Shown: piece after piece, positions 11,965 through 23,231 of the stretch
Numbering within the stretch: position 1 is the stretch's first letter
Layout: each line of letters begins with the position of its first letter
Assembly (NCBI GenBank): GCA_037179385.1
Contig: CM074181.1
Coordinates: forward strand, 51,170,394 to 51,234,393
Origin: Holothuria scabra
Lineage: Eukaryota > Echinodermata > Holothuroidea > Aspidochirotida > Holothuriidae
Reading direction: 5' to 3'
DNA: 64,000 nucleotides
Notes under the pieces: generated by a model
What the model was told of the DNA's origin: nothing
What the model saw: only the letters and a program-made list of their open reading frames with translations
The model's database searches: none
Position numbers and translations under genes: made by a program

Positions 11965-13575
11965 TAGCCTCCATAAACAGAGTTATTTTTCCTAGTGTCC
12001 ATCATGTGTATTGCTTGTAGAATTATTTGAGCTTAATTGTGTTATCATGAACTGTGGATATGGGAAATGAATTGAAATTTACATGAAGTCACTTTGGATC
12101 TTCTGATGTCATGCAGGTAAATTGTACCAACACGTTCAATAAAGCCTTCAGAAATTTGAACGGGTTGAAAAAATGCTCTTGAATGTAATAGGTAAAGTGC
12201 TAGTTGTCAACACCGTGTTATTTCCCTTATTTTACTATACATTCCGTGAGTATCATAAGCCAGACGCCTTCGTAAAATGAAACTTAGTTGTGTTCTCGTT
12301 CTTTTATAAGGTGTGAAGGGAAACTCGGCCTAGTCACGAGGCATGTTATTTCCCTGCCGAAGCAAAGTGGTGGGTTAGACCTTAATTATTTAAACCATAA
12401 TGCAACTTGAGGTGCCGATGATATATAAATGTTCTGTTCCAAATAATGCCATCATGTACGCCATATCTGCAATCAAATGATAAGTGACACTTCTGTGAAC
12501 CACGGGATGTAATTGCCTGGTGGTCACACTGGCAGACTGCCCGGAAAGTAGTCTTGGTCAAGACCCTAATACTATAACACTGTATAACATTCACAACTAT
12601 TTTGAATACGCCCTCTATTATCTTCAGAAAATCTCAGCTCCGTATAAGGTTCATGGAGATTTTGGCAAATAAGGGACGTTTCCATATATTAATACGATAG
12701 ATTATAAATATGGATATTCATCACTTGACCTATCGCTGTCGGGGAATTCCCTATGCTTGGACTTGAGCAAAGCCTTGTCGTGCTGACTTTGAGGCTCGAA
12801 TTTGCGACATGATAATTCACTTAGTTTCTCCGTCTTGGGAAATGAACCAGACGAAATAATGTCACCATGAAATTTTTGTATTATCACACTTCGAGAGGCT
12901 TAGCTATCCTTCCATGTTTCTCCATTTGTAATTAGTAGGTAGCTCTAGCCTAGATCTTTATCAGTGTGTGTAGGCTAGTCAGTAACGTTTTAAAGTTATT
13001 TCATTGAAGACTGCTGTAGGTGTAGGCCCTGCCTAGTTCAATACATACATACTACTACATACTACTAAGTATGTATTATGGATGAGTAAGAAAGCCAGCA
13101 TTCATGATTCATAATCGTAGACTCAGTGCTGCACAGGATGACATCCACTGGCTGGTTGTTCAAAGGAAAGGAAAGGATCGTACAGATGTTAACCGAAGCG
13201 TCGAACTCGAAGGTAATTTAACTCAAGATATGCTAATGTTAATATCTATATTGTAACAGTATTGTAGTATTAAATCAGTGGGACCAGGTCATAGATGTAA
13301 CTCCCAGGGTTCAATGTTTCGAGGGTTCGATGATTCTTGTTTGGTTTACGATAAATAAAAAAGTTTGTTAATTCCCAGGGTTCCCAGTCGAGCTAGCTCA
13401 ATGTAAGACCAGAGGTTAGAGTGAGAGTTTAATCTGTGAATTGGGTTCGGGATCAGGGGGAAACATACTGTAGAAGGAGAATAAAATCACCCTTTTCCTT
13501 TTCAAAACAAATGACATAACACAACCAGACATAACAGAAGTTAAAGGGCAAAGGAGTGGGCTAAAGTCCCATAAG
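11965..13575. other. No gene recognised
   Basis: AT-rich unassigned sequence. The short open frames on the minus strand near 12382-12594 and 12702-12887 show no known motif. Confidence 0.4.
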
Positions 13576-13650
13576 TATGTTGGAGTTTTACGGCCCAGTT
13601 CCCAACCAATTGGTTCAAGTACGGTCATGTCCGCCATAGCCTTTCTGATT
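13576..13650 (-). mobile_element. SINE tail fragment
   Basis: The text ggagttttacggcccagttcc, then aaccaattggttcaagta, then cggtcatgtcc matches, with a few changes, the left-hand part of the minus-strand SINE at about 31300-31360. Only the tail is present; no A or B box is seen. Confidence 0.5.
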
Positions 13651-13659
13651 GCAATGTAG

Positions 13660-16249
13660 TCCAAACCCTAAAATCAAGCAGCTATACCCAGTGACTACCT
13701 AAACTAGTTTAATTTATATAATATACCACAGATGATGGCAATGGAAGAACTTGTCCAATATTTGTAAATGAAGAAAAAATATCAGTATCTTGATTTAAGA
13801 AGGCACCTATATAACAATGGTCGAAGTTATACATGAATAAATAGCCTTTAGTCAACCCTTTAGGTAATTTTATACACCTTTTATAGGCTACAGGACTTGA
13901 AGTAAGCCTTTGCCCTCAGAACCAACCTATAACTTTGGCTGCTAACTTGCCAAGGGCTGCATCAATTCAGACTTGGTGCAGGTCTTGGTTGTTAAATACA
14001 AAAAATATATTCAGATTTTTGTAAACTTACTGCATGTCTACACATCCTGTGTAGTGTATAGGCTATGTATCATCTATTCATCTTGCTGATGTGGTTATTA
14101 TACTGTCAAATAGTGAGACATTTACTTCTTACATTTTCTCTCCGTAAAACATTCTGTAAGCCATTGGACGCACATCTGAAAGAAGTAGCTACTGTGTAGT
14201 GCCAGGAACGCCGAATCCCTACCAGAACAACAGGCACTAGAGAAGTAAAATTTTTCATCCACACAGGTGGCTCCAGTCATTTGGGTGCATGCAAGTATAG
14301 ACAAATTTGGAAAATCAAGTGATGGTCTGATTAGCCGGACATTAATTGGGGTCTATCACTGTAATGATGTGGACAATTCCTAAATTGTAACCCCCCTAGC
14401 AACATAATGTAGCAGTCCAAAGTACAAGGATTGGTCAAAAGGTCACACTTGTTTGGAGAAGTCTTATCATCCTGAACAACTGACCAGCATCCTCCTCTTG
14501 AAATTAAGGAATCCATTGTCTTACCATGTGCTCCCTATGCATGCTTTATTAGCTAGGTATTCTGTATCTTGATGAAGATTGTCAGAGTGGTACTGAGCCT
14601 TGCTGAATACATATGTAGACTAGTAGTGGTCACACTCTCAAGATTCTGTCTGTGCGCTTCTTTGTTTTCAAAGTCTTATAAGCTTGGTGCAAGAAACACC
14701 AACATTACAATCACCTTTAATCTTTCAATTTCCTTGCCTACCTGTATTATGGATGTTTGTACACTAAATTGTATCTTGATTCCCTCAATTTCACTGAATA
14801 TGAGGGTTTGAAATTCATGTAGACAATAAATGAAAACGATTTAAGGCTGATGGGCCCTACTAATGAGTGCCTACAGTCACTTGACAAAAACGCTTATTGG
14901 ATTTGTCTATATGGTAGGTCTGTCTGTTCTTTAAAAGACCTATTCTAATTGATCCTAATCCGTAGAAGTGCGAACAATTTTTGCACAAAGTGGTACTTCA
15001 TGGAGTTTATTAGCCAGCAAGATGTGTTTACTGTAAAACTTCCTGAAGAAAAGACAGCTGCATTGCTATAACTCAGAACACACATCTTGAACACAAGTAG
15101 AAGTTGGTGAAATGACTGATATATTTATCACTGCCCAGGATGAAGTGAATAGTTGGGGTACATACCTCAACAGGTATGAGAAATATCAACCAGAACATTG
15201 TAAGAAAAATAATGGCAAGGGGAAGGGCTTTCAACCTTATAGTAGCTCAGCAAACTGAACAGTATGTATAGCTGTAGTAATGTGCACTTCACTGTAAAAT
15301 AACAAGTTGACATTGTCATATAACGATGTTATACTAGTGTAATATCTCAATGAATTGGACAATTGTTGTAAATCTACTGTATTTCTGGAGACCGAACTTG
15401 AATGTTTTTAGTTTAATTGGACTGGTTATTGAAAGCCCTGATATCCTGAATGGAACTATGCTGTGTATACTTCATATTCTGAAAATACAGCCTTATCACA
15501 GAAAATACGTCGTATCATATGAAGGTATTTTGCCAGTATGTGACATTCTTTGTAACATGCCAGACAGATGTGTTTCGAAATTGTTATTGATGGTGAAGTG
15601 GCTTCGCTGGCTTGGAGCTGTTACTAAGAAAGTGCAAACCCTTAGCAGCATGTCTTGCAGAATTCAAACCATATGAAGGGGGACAGGTACACTGGTGCAC
15701 TGATCTTGAAGTATATAGAGCACCCTGGCATAAAGGACAATACCTGGTTTTGGAATATATGTATACAGTTGTAAGTCATATACACAGTACATTGCAACAT
15801 AGCCATTTTTTGGAAAGATGCATCCAGGTATCTTGTTCTTTTTTATTTTACTAAAGAAAATCTCTTACATTGAGAGATCAACATGCATTTTCATGATACC
15901 ATATGAATTGAACAAAATAACTCTACACTGAAAACCTGGCTTATTAAACGTTACAGTAGGACAGATGAGTAACAGGCCTCCAGCAGTATAAGAATACCGT
16001 CAATGATGATCATGTAGTGGGTTACAAGTGTTAGACACATTGTGGGAAAACGTTTCTTGACCTCCTTCAATAATTTTACATTTAAACTGAAGTTTGTATA
16101 CAATAAAGTATAGTGACATGTGTACTAAATGTATTGTAACTACATTAACTTATAAGCATTTTTGTATAAAATATGTTTGATTGTTCAAATGTTGCAGTAT
16201 TCAAAGAAGTCACGGTTTTCATTTTATTTTCCTGATTGGAACAGTCTGC
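13660..16249. other. No gene recognised
   Basis: About 2.6 kb of AT-rich sequence. The largest open frames (15350-15676 and 15612-15854) overlap in different frames and match nothing I know. The region may be an intron or intergenic DNA. Confidence 0.4.
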
Positions 16250-16434
16250 CAGTGTTGTAACAAGTCACGACTCGAGTCACTTTCTCTCAAAATGATAGTG
16301 ACTCAATAGAATTCAGGAGTAATTTCTCCATTGAAATAGTACAGTGACTCGAGTCAATGACTCGACTCGGGTCACTTCAAAGTTTGAAAACTGGTGACTC
16401 GAGTCCCTAATCTAGTGACTCGATTACAACACTG
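16250..16434. mobile_element. hAT MITE, 185 bp
   Basis: The ends are CAGTGTTGTAA and its exact inverse TTACAACACTG, a terminus typical of hAT elements. The interior is full of GACTCGAGTC-like palindromes (about 16271, 16362 and 16397). The flanks cagtctgc and tagtctct agree over their middle five bases, so the 8-bp target duplication is at best decayed. Confidence 0.75.
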
Positions 16435-17817
16435 TAGTCTCTGCTCCACATTTTCTTCTTTGGTCTATATTATTGCATGGTTCCTGCAGGTTACAAGCTT
16501 TGATGAACAGCGTGAGCATTTTTTCTTTTCATTTTTTTTTCTTTTCTGAGAGTTCATATCATATGGCAATCTTTTGAATAGCATATCGCCTAATTTGGTT
16601 GATGAGAAATGTACATGAGAAATAAATTCAACTGAAATAAAAGCAATGTGTCTCACTGTATCGACAAGTTCTATCATAACTGTAGTAACTACTCAGAGAG
16701 TTTGATTCATGTCCTTCACTTTTAGACCTTTAACAGCAGGCACGGGAAAGAAATCATTGCAAGGATGAATTTGGAAGTATATGTGTGATATATAGTTGTT
16801 CTATGTTCCTTAGCCTCCCCCACCCTATTCTCGAAAACTACACCTGCCTATAGTTAACCTTCAAGACAGAAGTACCCCACATTCCATGGCAAGGTGAAAT
16901 TGCTCTAGGCCATATATTGACACACTGATTCATGAAAGATTTGGTTGGTGACTTAATTTTGCCAATCAATTCACTAACAACACTCTTTTGTCCCTTGAAT
17001 TGCATTCTATACTGTATGATGCAACCAATGGGAGTGGAGTAATTCAGCAATATCCATAATGTTTTAATGGCAGTCAAAACCACTGGTAGAAATGTAGTCC
17101 ATCTACCATCAGACTGCATTTAGAGCCTTACAAACTTCTGTCATAAGTAATGAGGTTTGGGATTAAATTCCCTGTAAAATTTCACACCCATAAGATAAAG
17201 GTAACTACCAAGCTACACTTCCGTACGTTTCACCTCCTGAATGTTTTTTTTTTCTTTCCTTTATGTTCCATAGATCTATATAATTATAATTAAGTCCCCC
17301 GCCTTTGAACAGTAGGTCTATGTAGAGGGAACGTGCCATGGTCTGGCCAAGTCAGATGAAAAAAAGGAAACTCATGTCTACGTTGATCTCATGATGAAGG
17401 GTACCATGCCGTCATGACACCATTAGATCAGACTTGGCTGGTATAATTGATATCCATTGTTTAGAAACACAGGAATATGTAACCTAGGACCATGGTCTTT
17501 CAAGTCCGCCTTCACACAATTGGATCGGCACCACATATTTCAATATCTAAATTCTCTAAGCTTTTGTACATCGACCCCTCCCCATGAGTAAGTCCTTTAT
17601 GTGCGTAGGATTCAACTCCAAGATTTGATACAGACCTACCTTCACTGAACAAATGAACCCCGGCTATGCAGCCACCCCATCCCCCGTTAGATTGATGATG
17701 GGTTGAACTTCCAAACCTAATTTGACTGTCAGGATGGCTCACGGTGTTCAGTGTTCGAGACTTCAATTTTCCTCTGAAATAGCAGTGATGGCTCTGCATG
17801 TGCACGGAAAGCTGCAA
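16435..17817. other. No gene recognised
   Basis: Unassigned AT-rich sequence. The minus-strand frame 16838-17119 (93 codons) has no motif I recognise. Confidence 0.4.
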
Positions 17818-19044
17818 CCCAGGTAACATTACCATATGTACCCTTATGGGTCCCATTCCTTGGCCCATATGAGGCTCATGTGATTTTGAACCCAGGATTA
17901 AGAAGAGGCCCATATGAGCTAGCCCACATGACACCCATATGGCATATTTCTGGGGCCCATGGAAAAGACTGATGTGTGGGGAAATATAGGCCAGACCTAT
18001 CCTTCATGCATGAGGACTACCCAAATGGGGCTCTTACTAATCTTTGGTGCAAAATTATAAATGGGGCCACGGGCAAATTTTGCAGTGAGGGCCTGGCCAA
18101 TCACCAAAGCGGCCCAATATGCAGGGGTGGCGCCAGGATTTGCCCGACAGGGGGGCCAAGCTCCCCGACAGGGGGGCCAGCATTTCAAATCCCCGACAAA
18201 GGTGGTGACTTAGTCCCGGTGGGACGTGACTCGGCAGAATTTGAGGCGCGCCCAACCCCCCCCCCCCCGAAATTTTGGACTCTCTTTTTAACAAATACTT
18301 AAAAATCTGGAGTTTAATTTGAAGAAAAAAATTAAAATTTTGACTTTTGGAAGGACCATAAAAAAGTTGTTTATTGAAGAATCTATCCTTCATATGGGCA
18401 AAATCAAAAACGTTTTGTACGCCACAGCTGAAATTCTGTTGAGGTTTTGCATGTAACCGTTCTAAGTTTACGTACTAAGGTCTCAAGACGAGACTAGAAC
18501 TTTGCCCTAAAAGTTTTTCCCTTTTTTAACGAAGATTTGAAGATTAGGAGCTCATTATATTGCAGAAATTTTGGGATTTAATATAAGAAAAATTGTTTTT
18601 TGCAAGGTTACAATGACAAATTTGGGTTCTTTATTAAGTGACATGCCTTTCAAGAGCAAAATTAGGTAGAATGTCGGGGTGATTTAAAAAGTTGGTTTTA
18701 AGTGCTGTATCCATCGATATAGGAAAATTTTGTCACTTTGAACAATCTGAAGCTTTTATTGGGGAAAATTGTAATTTTATGACAGACCTTCTTATAAGAA
18801 AAATCAAGTAGGGGGTGGTCTGTAGTTTTGTTGGGGTTACTGAATATCATCAGGCAGATTAAGGCCCTCGGACCATATTCGAAAATTTTCCCGCGGAAAA
18901 GTTTGGCTTCCCATATATTTGAAGTTTTATATCTTATATATTGAAGTATATAGGCGTACGGGAGCGTTTCGGTTTGGGAGCGGGCAGAATTTTTTCCCAA
19001 AAAATGTAATCCTGTCCGAAAGAGCACACAGATTTTTTTGAAAA

Positions 19045-19400
19045 ATTGAGAACCACCAGACAGCAGGAAAAGGCATTTCCCGGGCTGGTACGGTAATTAG
19101 AAACAAAGTAGTCATTAATTTGAGCTTTCTTTCACAATTAAAATTTCACTTTATAATACTGTCCCAAAACGAAGAATAATATGCCAGCATGCATTGTTTC
19201 GGTAAGTAATCTGTTCGGCCAAAATATCTAAGCGGAGCGCAACCACCAGTTGGCGCGGAACGTACAGAAAATTGTTAAAAAAATCTAGTCCCTCAGACTG
19301 TCAAACAGCCGGAAATGGCATTTCCCAGACTTGTAACTAGAAATGAAGCCATCGTTATTTTGAGCTTTCCTTTGAAATGAACGTTTAAATTCAACAGAAA
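19045..19400. repeat. Internal duplication in the hAT element
   Basis: About 19050-19150 (aggcatttcccgggctgg, attaatttgagctttc) is repeated in diverged form at about 19300-19390 (tggcatttcccagacttg, gttattttgagctttc). The copies are spaced about 240 bp apart. Confidence 0.6.
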
Positions 19401-19509
19401 AAAGGTCCAACTTGCTATAAGTGGATCAGAAAATTCCCAGATAAAAGGTACTGTTACAATTGGATGTAATGGTCTTGTCCCCCCCTTTTTTTTGGGGGGG
19501 GGGGGGAGA

Positions 19510-19870
19510 CTGTGCAACGGAATTGAAATCATACTAATGTGTTTGACTCTACTAGGAATCTTCGTTGTATTCAATTGCAAGTTAAAATTTTCTTGGTGAC
19601 TGCCCTAACCCCAGACTATTAATGATTTTACTTCCGACGTATTTGAAAATATGTCACGTTACAAGGTGGTTTTAAATGAATTTTCAGTCAGACTTATGGG
19701 GAGACATCCTCACGCTACTGTTTATCATTATGTGTAGCTCAAAACATCCCGGCCGATTCTCATTACCGTTGCTAGAATTCGGCTGTCGGGGCAGGCCAGA
19801 TGGCAGATTATTGGCCACTGCATGCACCTGAACAACCTCTCGTCTGTTTTTTGTCAGGAAAATTCGGAAT
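19510..19870. repeat. Segment shared with the 5.87-kb tandem unit
   Basis: This part of the hAT interior matches, with moderate divergence, about 37480-37830 and 43350-43700. Shared landmarks in order are acggaattgaaa, gattcaattgcaag, tttgaaaatatgtcacgtt versus tttggaaatatgtcacgtt, ttaccgttgc, gctgtcggg and actgcatg. Confidence 0.7.
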
Positions 19871-20671
19871 TGTGAGTTTCCTTGAAGAATATGGTCTTCT
19901 AGTGAGCAAAACCAAGAAGACCGTCCGGATTCCTAAAGTTTATAAGACCCGCATCTTTATCAGTTTAAGGTGGGCATTCAGATGACGGTTCCCCGACGAA
20001 ATTGGGTTTTCTCAACATGAGGGGGGAAGGGCAGCCTTCCGTGACGGGGGCATGACCTTGAAGATTGAAGATAGGATGAGGGATAACAGAGCTTGTAAGA
20101 AGTGATTTAAACAGATTTAAATAGTCATTAAAATACCGTTACAAAAGAATTAAATAGTTCAAAAAGAAAAAAAGTTCATGATTATCCTTCCAGTAACTAT
20201 AGTCCTTTACCTTCATTTTAGGCCTCCCCGAAGGAAATTGCCGTCAGTTCCACGACGGGGAGGAGATAGGACAAGGTACATGAAATGAGGTTTAACCGAG
20301 CAAGAAGAAGTGATTGGAAATCGATTCTAATGTGTATTAAAATAGCATTTCAAGACAAAAAAAATTCCCCATCCAGTAATTTCAGTCCTTGAAGGCTTTT
20401 TTTCTTTTTCTTTTTTTATTATTTATTTTATTTTTTAGGTCTCCCCGACGAAATGGCCGACCTTCCCCGACGGGAGGGTCAGTGGTCCCGCCCCCCCACT
20501 GGCGCCACCCCTGTCAATATGTGCAACGATATAATAGCAATTTAAGGCGGCCAAAAATGCCTACGGCAGAAAAAACGGTGGAGGGGGCTAATTGCCCCCC
20601 AACACGCGTCTCCACGGTCCCTGCATATGAGTTTAGGTACATGGGGCCCATCATGGGTTTGCTAACTGGGA

Positions 20672-21480
20672 AGGAAGCAGCTGAACTAGCCTGTTACACG
20701 ACTTTACTTTTTTAAACCGAATTTGAACCCCAAGAAACGAGATCCCTCAGTTAAATAATTCTTGCACAAGTTACACCTCACTGTATTTAAAGCACCCCTC
20801 CTCTCATTAGTTGCATTGATATTCTGAGGTTTTTTCAAAAGACTGTAAAGAAATTTATATTTACGATAAGCTTGGAAAATAGACCGCTCCGGAAAAAGTT
20901 CTGCAAGATTCGAAGAGCTGTATAACAGCGGAAGGTGTTTCCTACATTGTGAATTTTGGGATTGTAGTCTAGTACCAAGGGAAATTTTCGGGCTTTCCTC
21001 TTCCTGTGTCTTAGCTTAAGCAGTTCAATTCCGGGAACTTTGTCGGCCTTATCAAATTTTTTCATAATAAAGTCAGGAGCATCCCCTACCTTAACTTAAT
21101 AACTCCTCTTGATTCCTCAGGATGGAATTACTAGAGCAGATCTTTTTAAGCCTTAAACCTATGCTGTAAGGGATGCTTGGGGATCCTAAGTGAATGATCA
21201 AATCCGCGAATACGTTTAGTGTTCAAAGAGTTGGACTGGTTCTGAGACGGAGAAGTTATGGGAGCTGCCTCCCGGTCATCTCTCTTGAGTTTAGTTGATG
21301 TGTGTGTGTTTGTGTATGTGTGTGTGTGTGTTGCAGCTCTTTGATTTCAAATCATAAAACTAAATATTGGTAAATGCCCAGGTATTCTGCGTTACTTAAA
21401 GTATGTAATTGTCTATTCGGGGGAATACCCCTTGCCCTCTAGACACTATTATGTTAAAACGGAGCTAATAAATGACAATA
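20672..21480. other. No gene recognised; short (TG)n tract
   Basis: Unassigned sequence with a TG-rich microsatellite at about 21299-21332. The minus-strand frame 20835-21065 has no motif I recognise. Confidence 0.4.
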
Positions 21481-21481
21481 A

Positions 21482-21563
21482 AAAAAATTCCTCACAAAAT
21501 ATATACATATATATATATCTATATACATATATAAATAGGTATATATTTTGGGAGGAATTTTTT
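21482..21563. repeat. AT-rich hairpin with 25-bp arms
   Basis: The arms 21482-21506 and 21539-21563 are inverse copies with one mismatch: A-run, attcctcacaaaatatatac on one side and gtatatattttgggaggaat plus T-run on the other. The loop is itself an AT repeat. Confidence 0.75.
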
Positions 21564-21564
21564 C

Positions 21565-21702
<138 letters not shown>

Positions 21703-22038
21703 TGGTATGCCTAGGCTCCTATAGGTGCTTTAGCAGGGAGGTGTATATATGTTACCACCTCCCTGATAAATTCACATATATTGATGTGAATTCTATAAAG
21801 CGTTTTAAATACTATTTGTGATTCCCTGATTAACATTAATTGGGTGGATTCGGTGGCTCAAATAACCAAATTTGACAAAACATTGTAAGATGTACCTTTT
21901 ACGGTTAAATTGTTGCTATCTGTTGATCAACACAATTTATTAGATGTTTATCAGCATAATTATTAAAAACTACATTAGTACTATCCATGCTCTGCTTTAT
22001 GTCCATATGATCCTTTTACAACTTACTAAATAGACGTT

Positions 22039-22053
22039 TTTATTGAGTTTATT
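22039..22053 (-). terminator. Likely polyadenylation signals of the Gal3ST-like gene
   Basis: Two AATAAA hexamers on the minus strand (plus-strand TTTATT at 22039-22044 and 22048-22053) lie about 90 to 100 bp after the stop codon of the sulfotransferase gene. Position and sequence fit a 3' end signal; the cleavage site is not determined. Confidence 0.5.
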
Positions 22054-22141
22054 GAAGAATTTGCATACTGTTCTTCAATAATTTGAGCCCTTAACCATAG
22101 AGTTGCTACATCATGGTTGATAATGATTAACATCGAAGATG

Positions 22142-23231
22142 TCATATGAATGGAACCCACCAAAACCATGGCTTTCCAAACCTATCTAACATAGAACGTC
22201 TGATAAGGTTTGTATAGCCAACGTCAGCTCTCAACAGAGCGGTGCAACTGTCCGTTTGGTTTTTAAGAACGTATCGAAATTCCCTCGGGTCACGCTTATT
22301 TGTTTTGTCAAACTCAATGCATTCCTCGAAAGCAGCTTGTTTTAAATGTCGAAAATATTCCAAATCGGTGTAAAATGAAGTACCGTATTCTGCTACTTTC
22401 TTCCAAAATGTCTTGTTGAAATGCTGATAAAGTAATGTATCCCCATGACTCCACGTTTTGAGTTGTTGTATAAGAGCGCCATCTTTAGAGAACCGATGAC
22501 TCGTGCTTCTTATTCCTACAGGAATGTACAGTATATCTTCGAAGTCCCAACAAAGCAATTTTTTAAGTAAAATTAAAGACTCATCGTAATATTCTGTAAC
22601 TAAAACAAGGTCAAAATCTTTGTCAATTTCTTGAATTTTATTTCGAATCATTGTTTCATTATCATCATATTTATGTTCGAAACCGAGATCGAAAAGTTGT
22701 CCATTTCGGCTTAATTGCCACATATAAAAATTATGACCTTTGTAATACCTTACGGGATCTTCCATGAAGGTATGGAGTGCGTTCTTTTTGGGAAGTCCCA
22801 TTGACTTATACATTTCGAAATAACCGAAAGCCGATTCTGTTTGGTCTTCGGGTTTGCGTAGAATTGTTACATACGTTGCATTTGGCACCACTAATTCCAT
22901 TTCTTTCCGATTGTAGCGAGCATGGTTACACAGAATATTGTACGGCTTACCCACCATCTTCGGAAAGTTCATTACGCTTGTATGTGAGAAGGAGTCAGGA
23001 AAGGAAAGCACGTGATCTTTTCCAACCGCAAAAGTAAGTTCTCTGTAATATCCATACCTCTCGAATATTGCGGCAGTGGTTGTACTAGCGGTTTTGTGAG
23101 TTTTTAGGAAAACGATTTGAAGAATTGGTTTACAAGCTTTGGACGCTGCCGGCATCTCAAAACTTATCACCGAGTTAGACGAATTATTCCGATGAAACCC
23201 CGGCGGAAGGGAGTTGAAATTAAAGTGCACT
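22142..23231 (-). CDS. Gal3ST-like sulfotransferase, catalytic exon
   Basis: This exon encodes the lumenal catalytic domain of a galactose-3-O-sulfotransferase-family enzyme (galactosylceramide sulfotransferase type). By family knowledge it moves sulfate from PAPS to the 3-OH of galactose on glycolipids or glycans in the Golgi. VFLKTHKTASTT near the start is the 5'-phosphosulfate-binding loop, and ATYVTILRKPEDQTESAF about 75 residues later is the 3'-phosphate-binding region with its conserved Arg. N-x-S/T sites are present. The exon begins at a good acceptor (ttgcatattctcccacag, just right of 23231) and runs to TGA at 22142-22144. Phase fits exon 1 at 25383-25516, giving one Arg codon across the junction and a 407-residue protein, close to the usual family length. 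No damage is seen. The exact acceptor sugar cannot be told from sequence. Confidence 0.9.

Larger units (their letters stand above)
18122..20513. mobile_element. hAT-type transposon, non-autonomous, about 2.4 kb
   Basis: A perfect 15-bp terminal inverted repeat, CAGGGGTGGCGCCAG (18122-18136) and its inverse (20499-20513), is flanked by ccaatatg (18114-18121) and tcaatatg (20514-20521), an 8-bp target duplication with one mismatch. This is the hAT pattern. Inside both ends there are repeated ccccgac/gtcgggg motifs that may be transposase sites: twice on the left, several times on the right, and again around 20010-20060 and 20220-20260. No transposase frame remains. Confidence 0.88.
17818..20670. 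mobile_element. TIR element with CCCAG ends, interrupted by a hAT element
   Basis: The left end reads CCCAGGTAACA and the right end, inverted, CCCAGTTAGCA. Both ends are followed by a cluster of CATATG- and GGGCCC-type short palindromes (cccatatgagg, gcccatatgag, acccatatgg on the left; atggggcccatcatggg on the right). Without the nested hAT copy it would be about 450 bp. Flanking AA on both sides is compatible with a 2-bp target duplication but is weak proof. The ends resemble those of the large element at 50181-59578 (CCCAGCTAACA), which suggests one superfamily. Confidence 0.5.
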
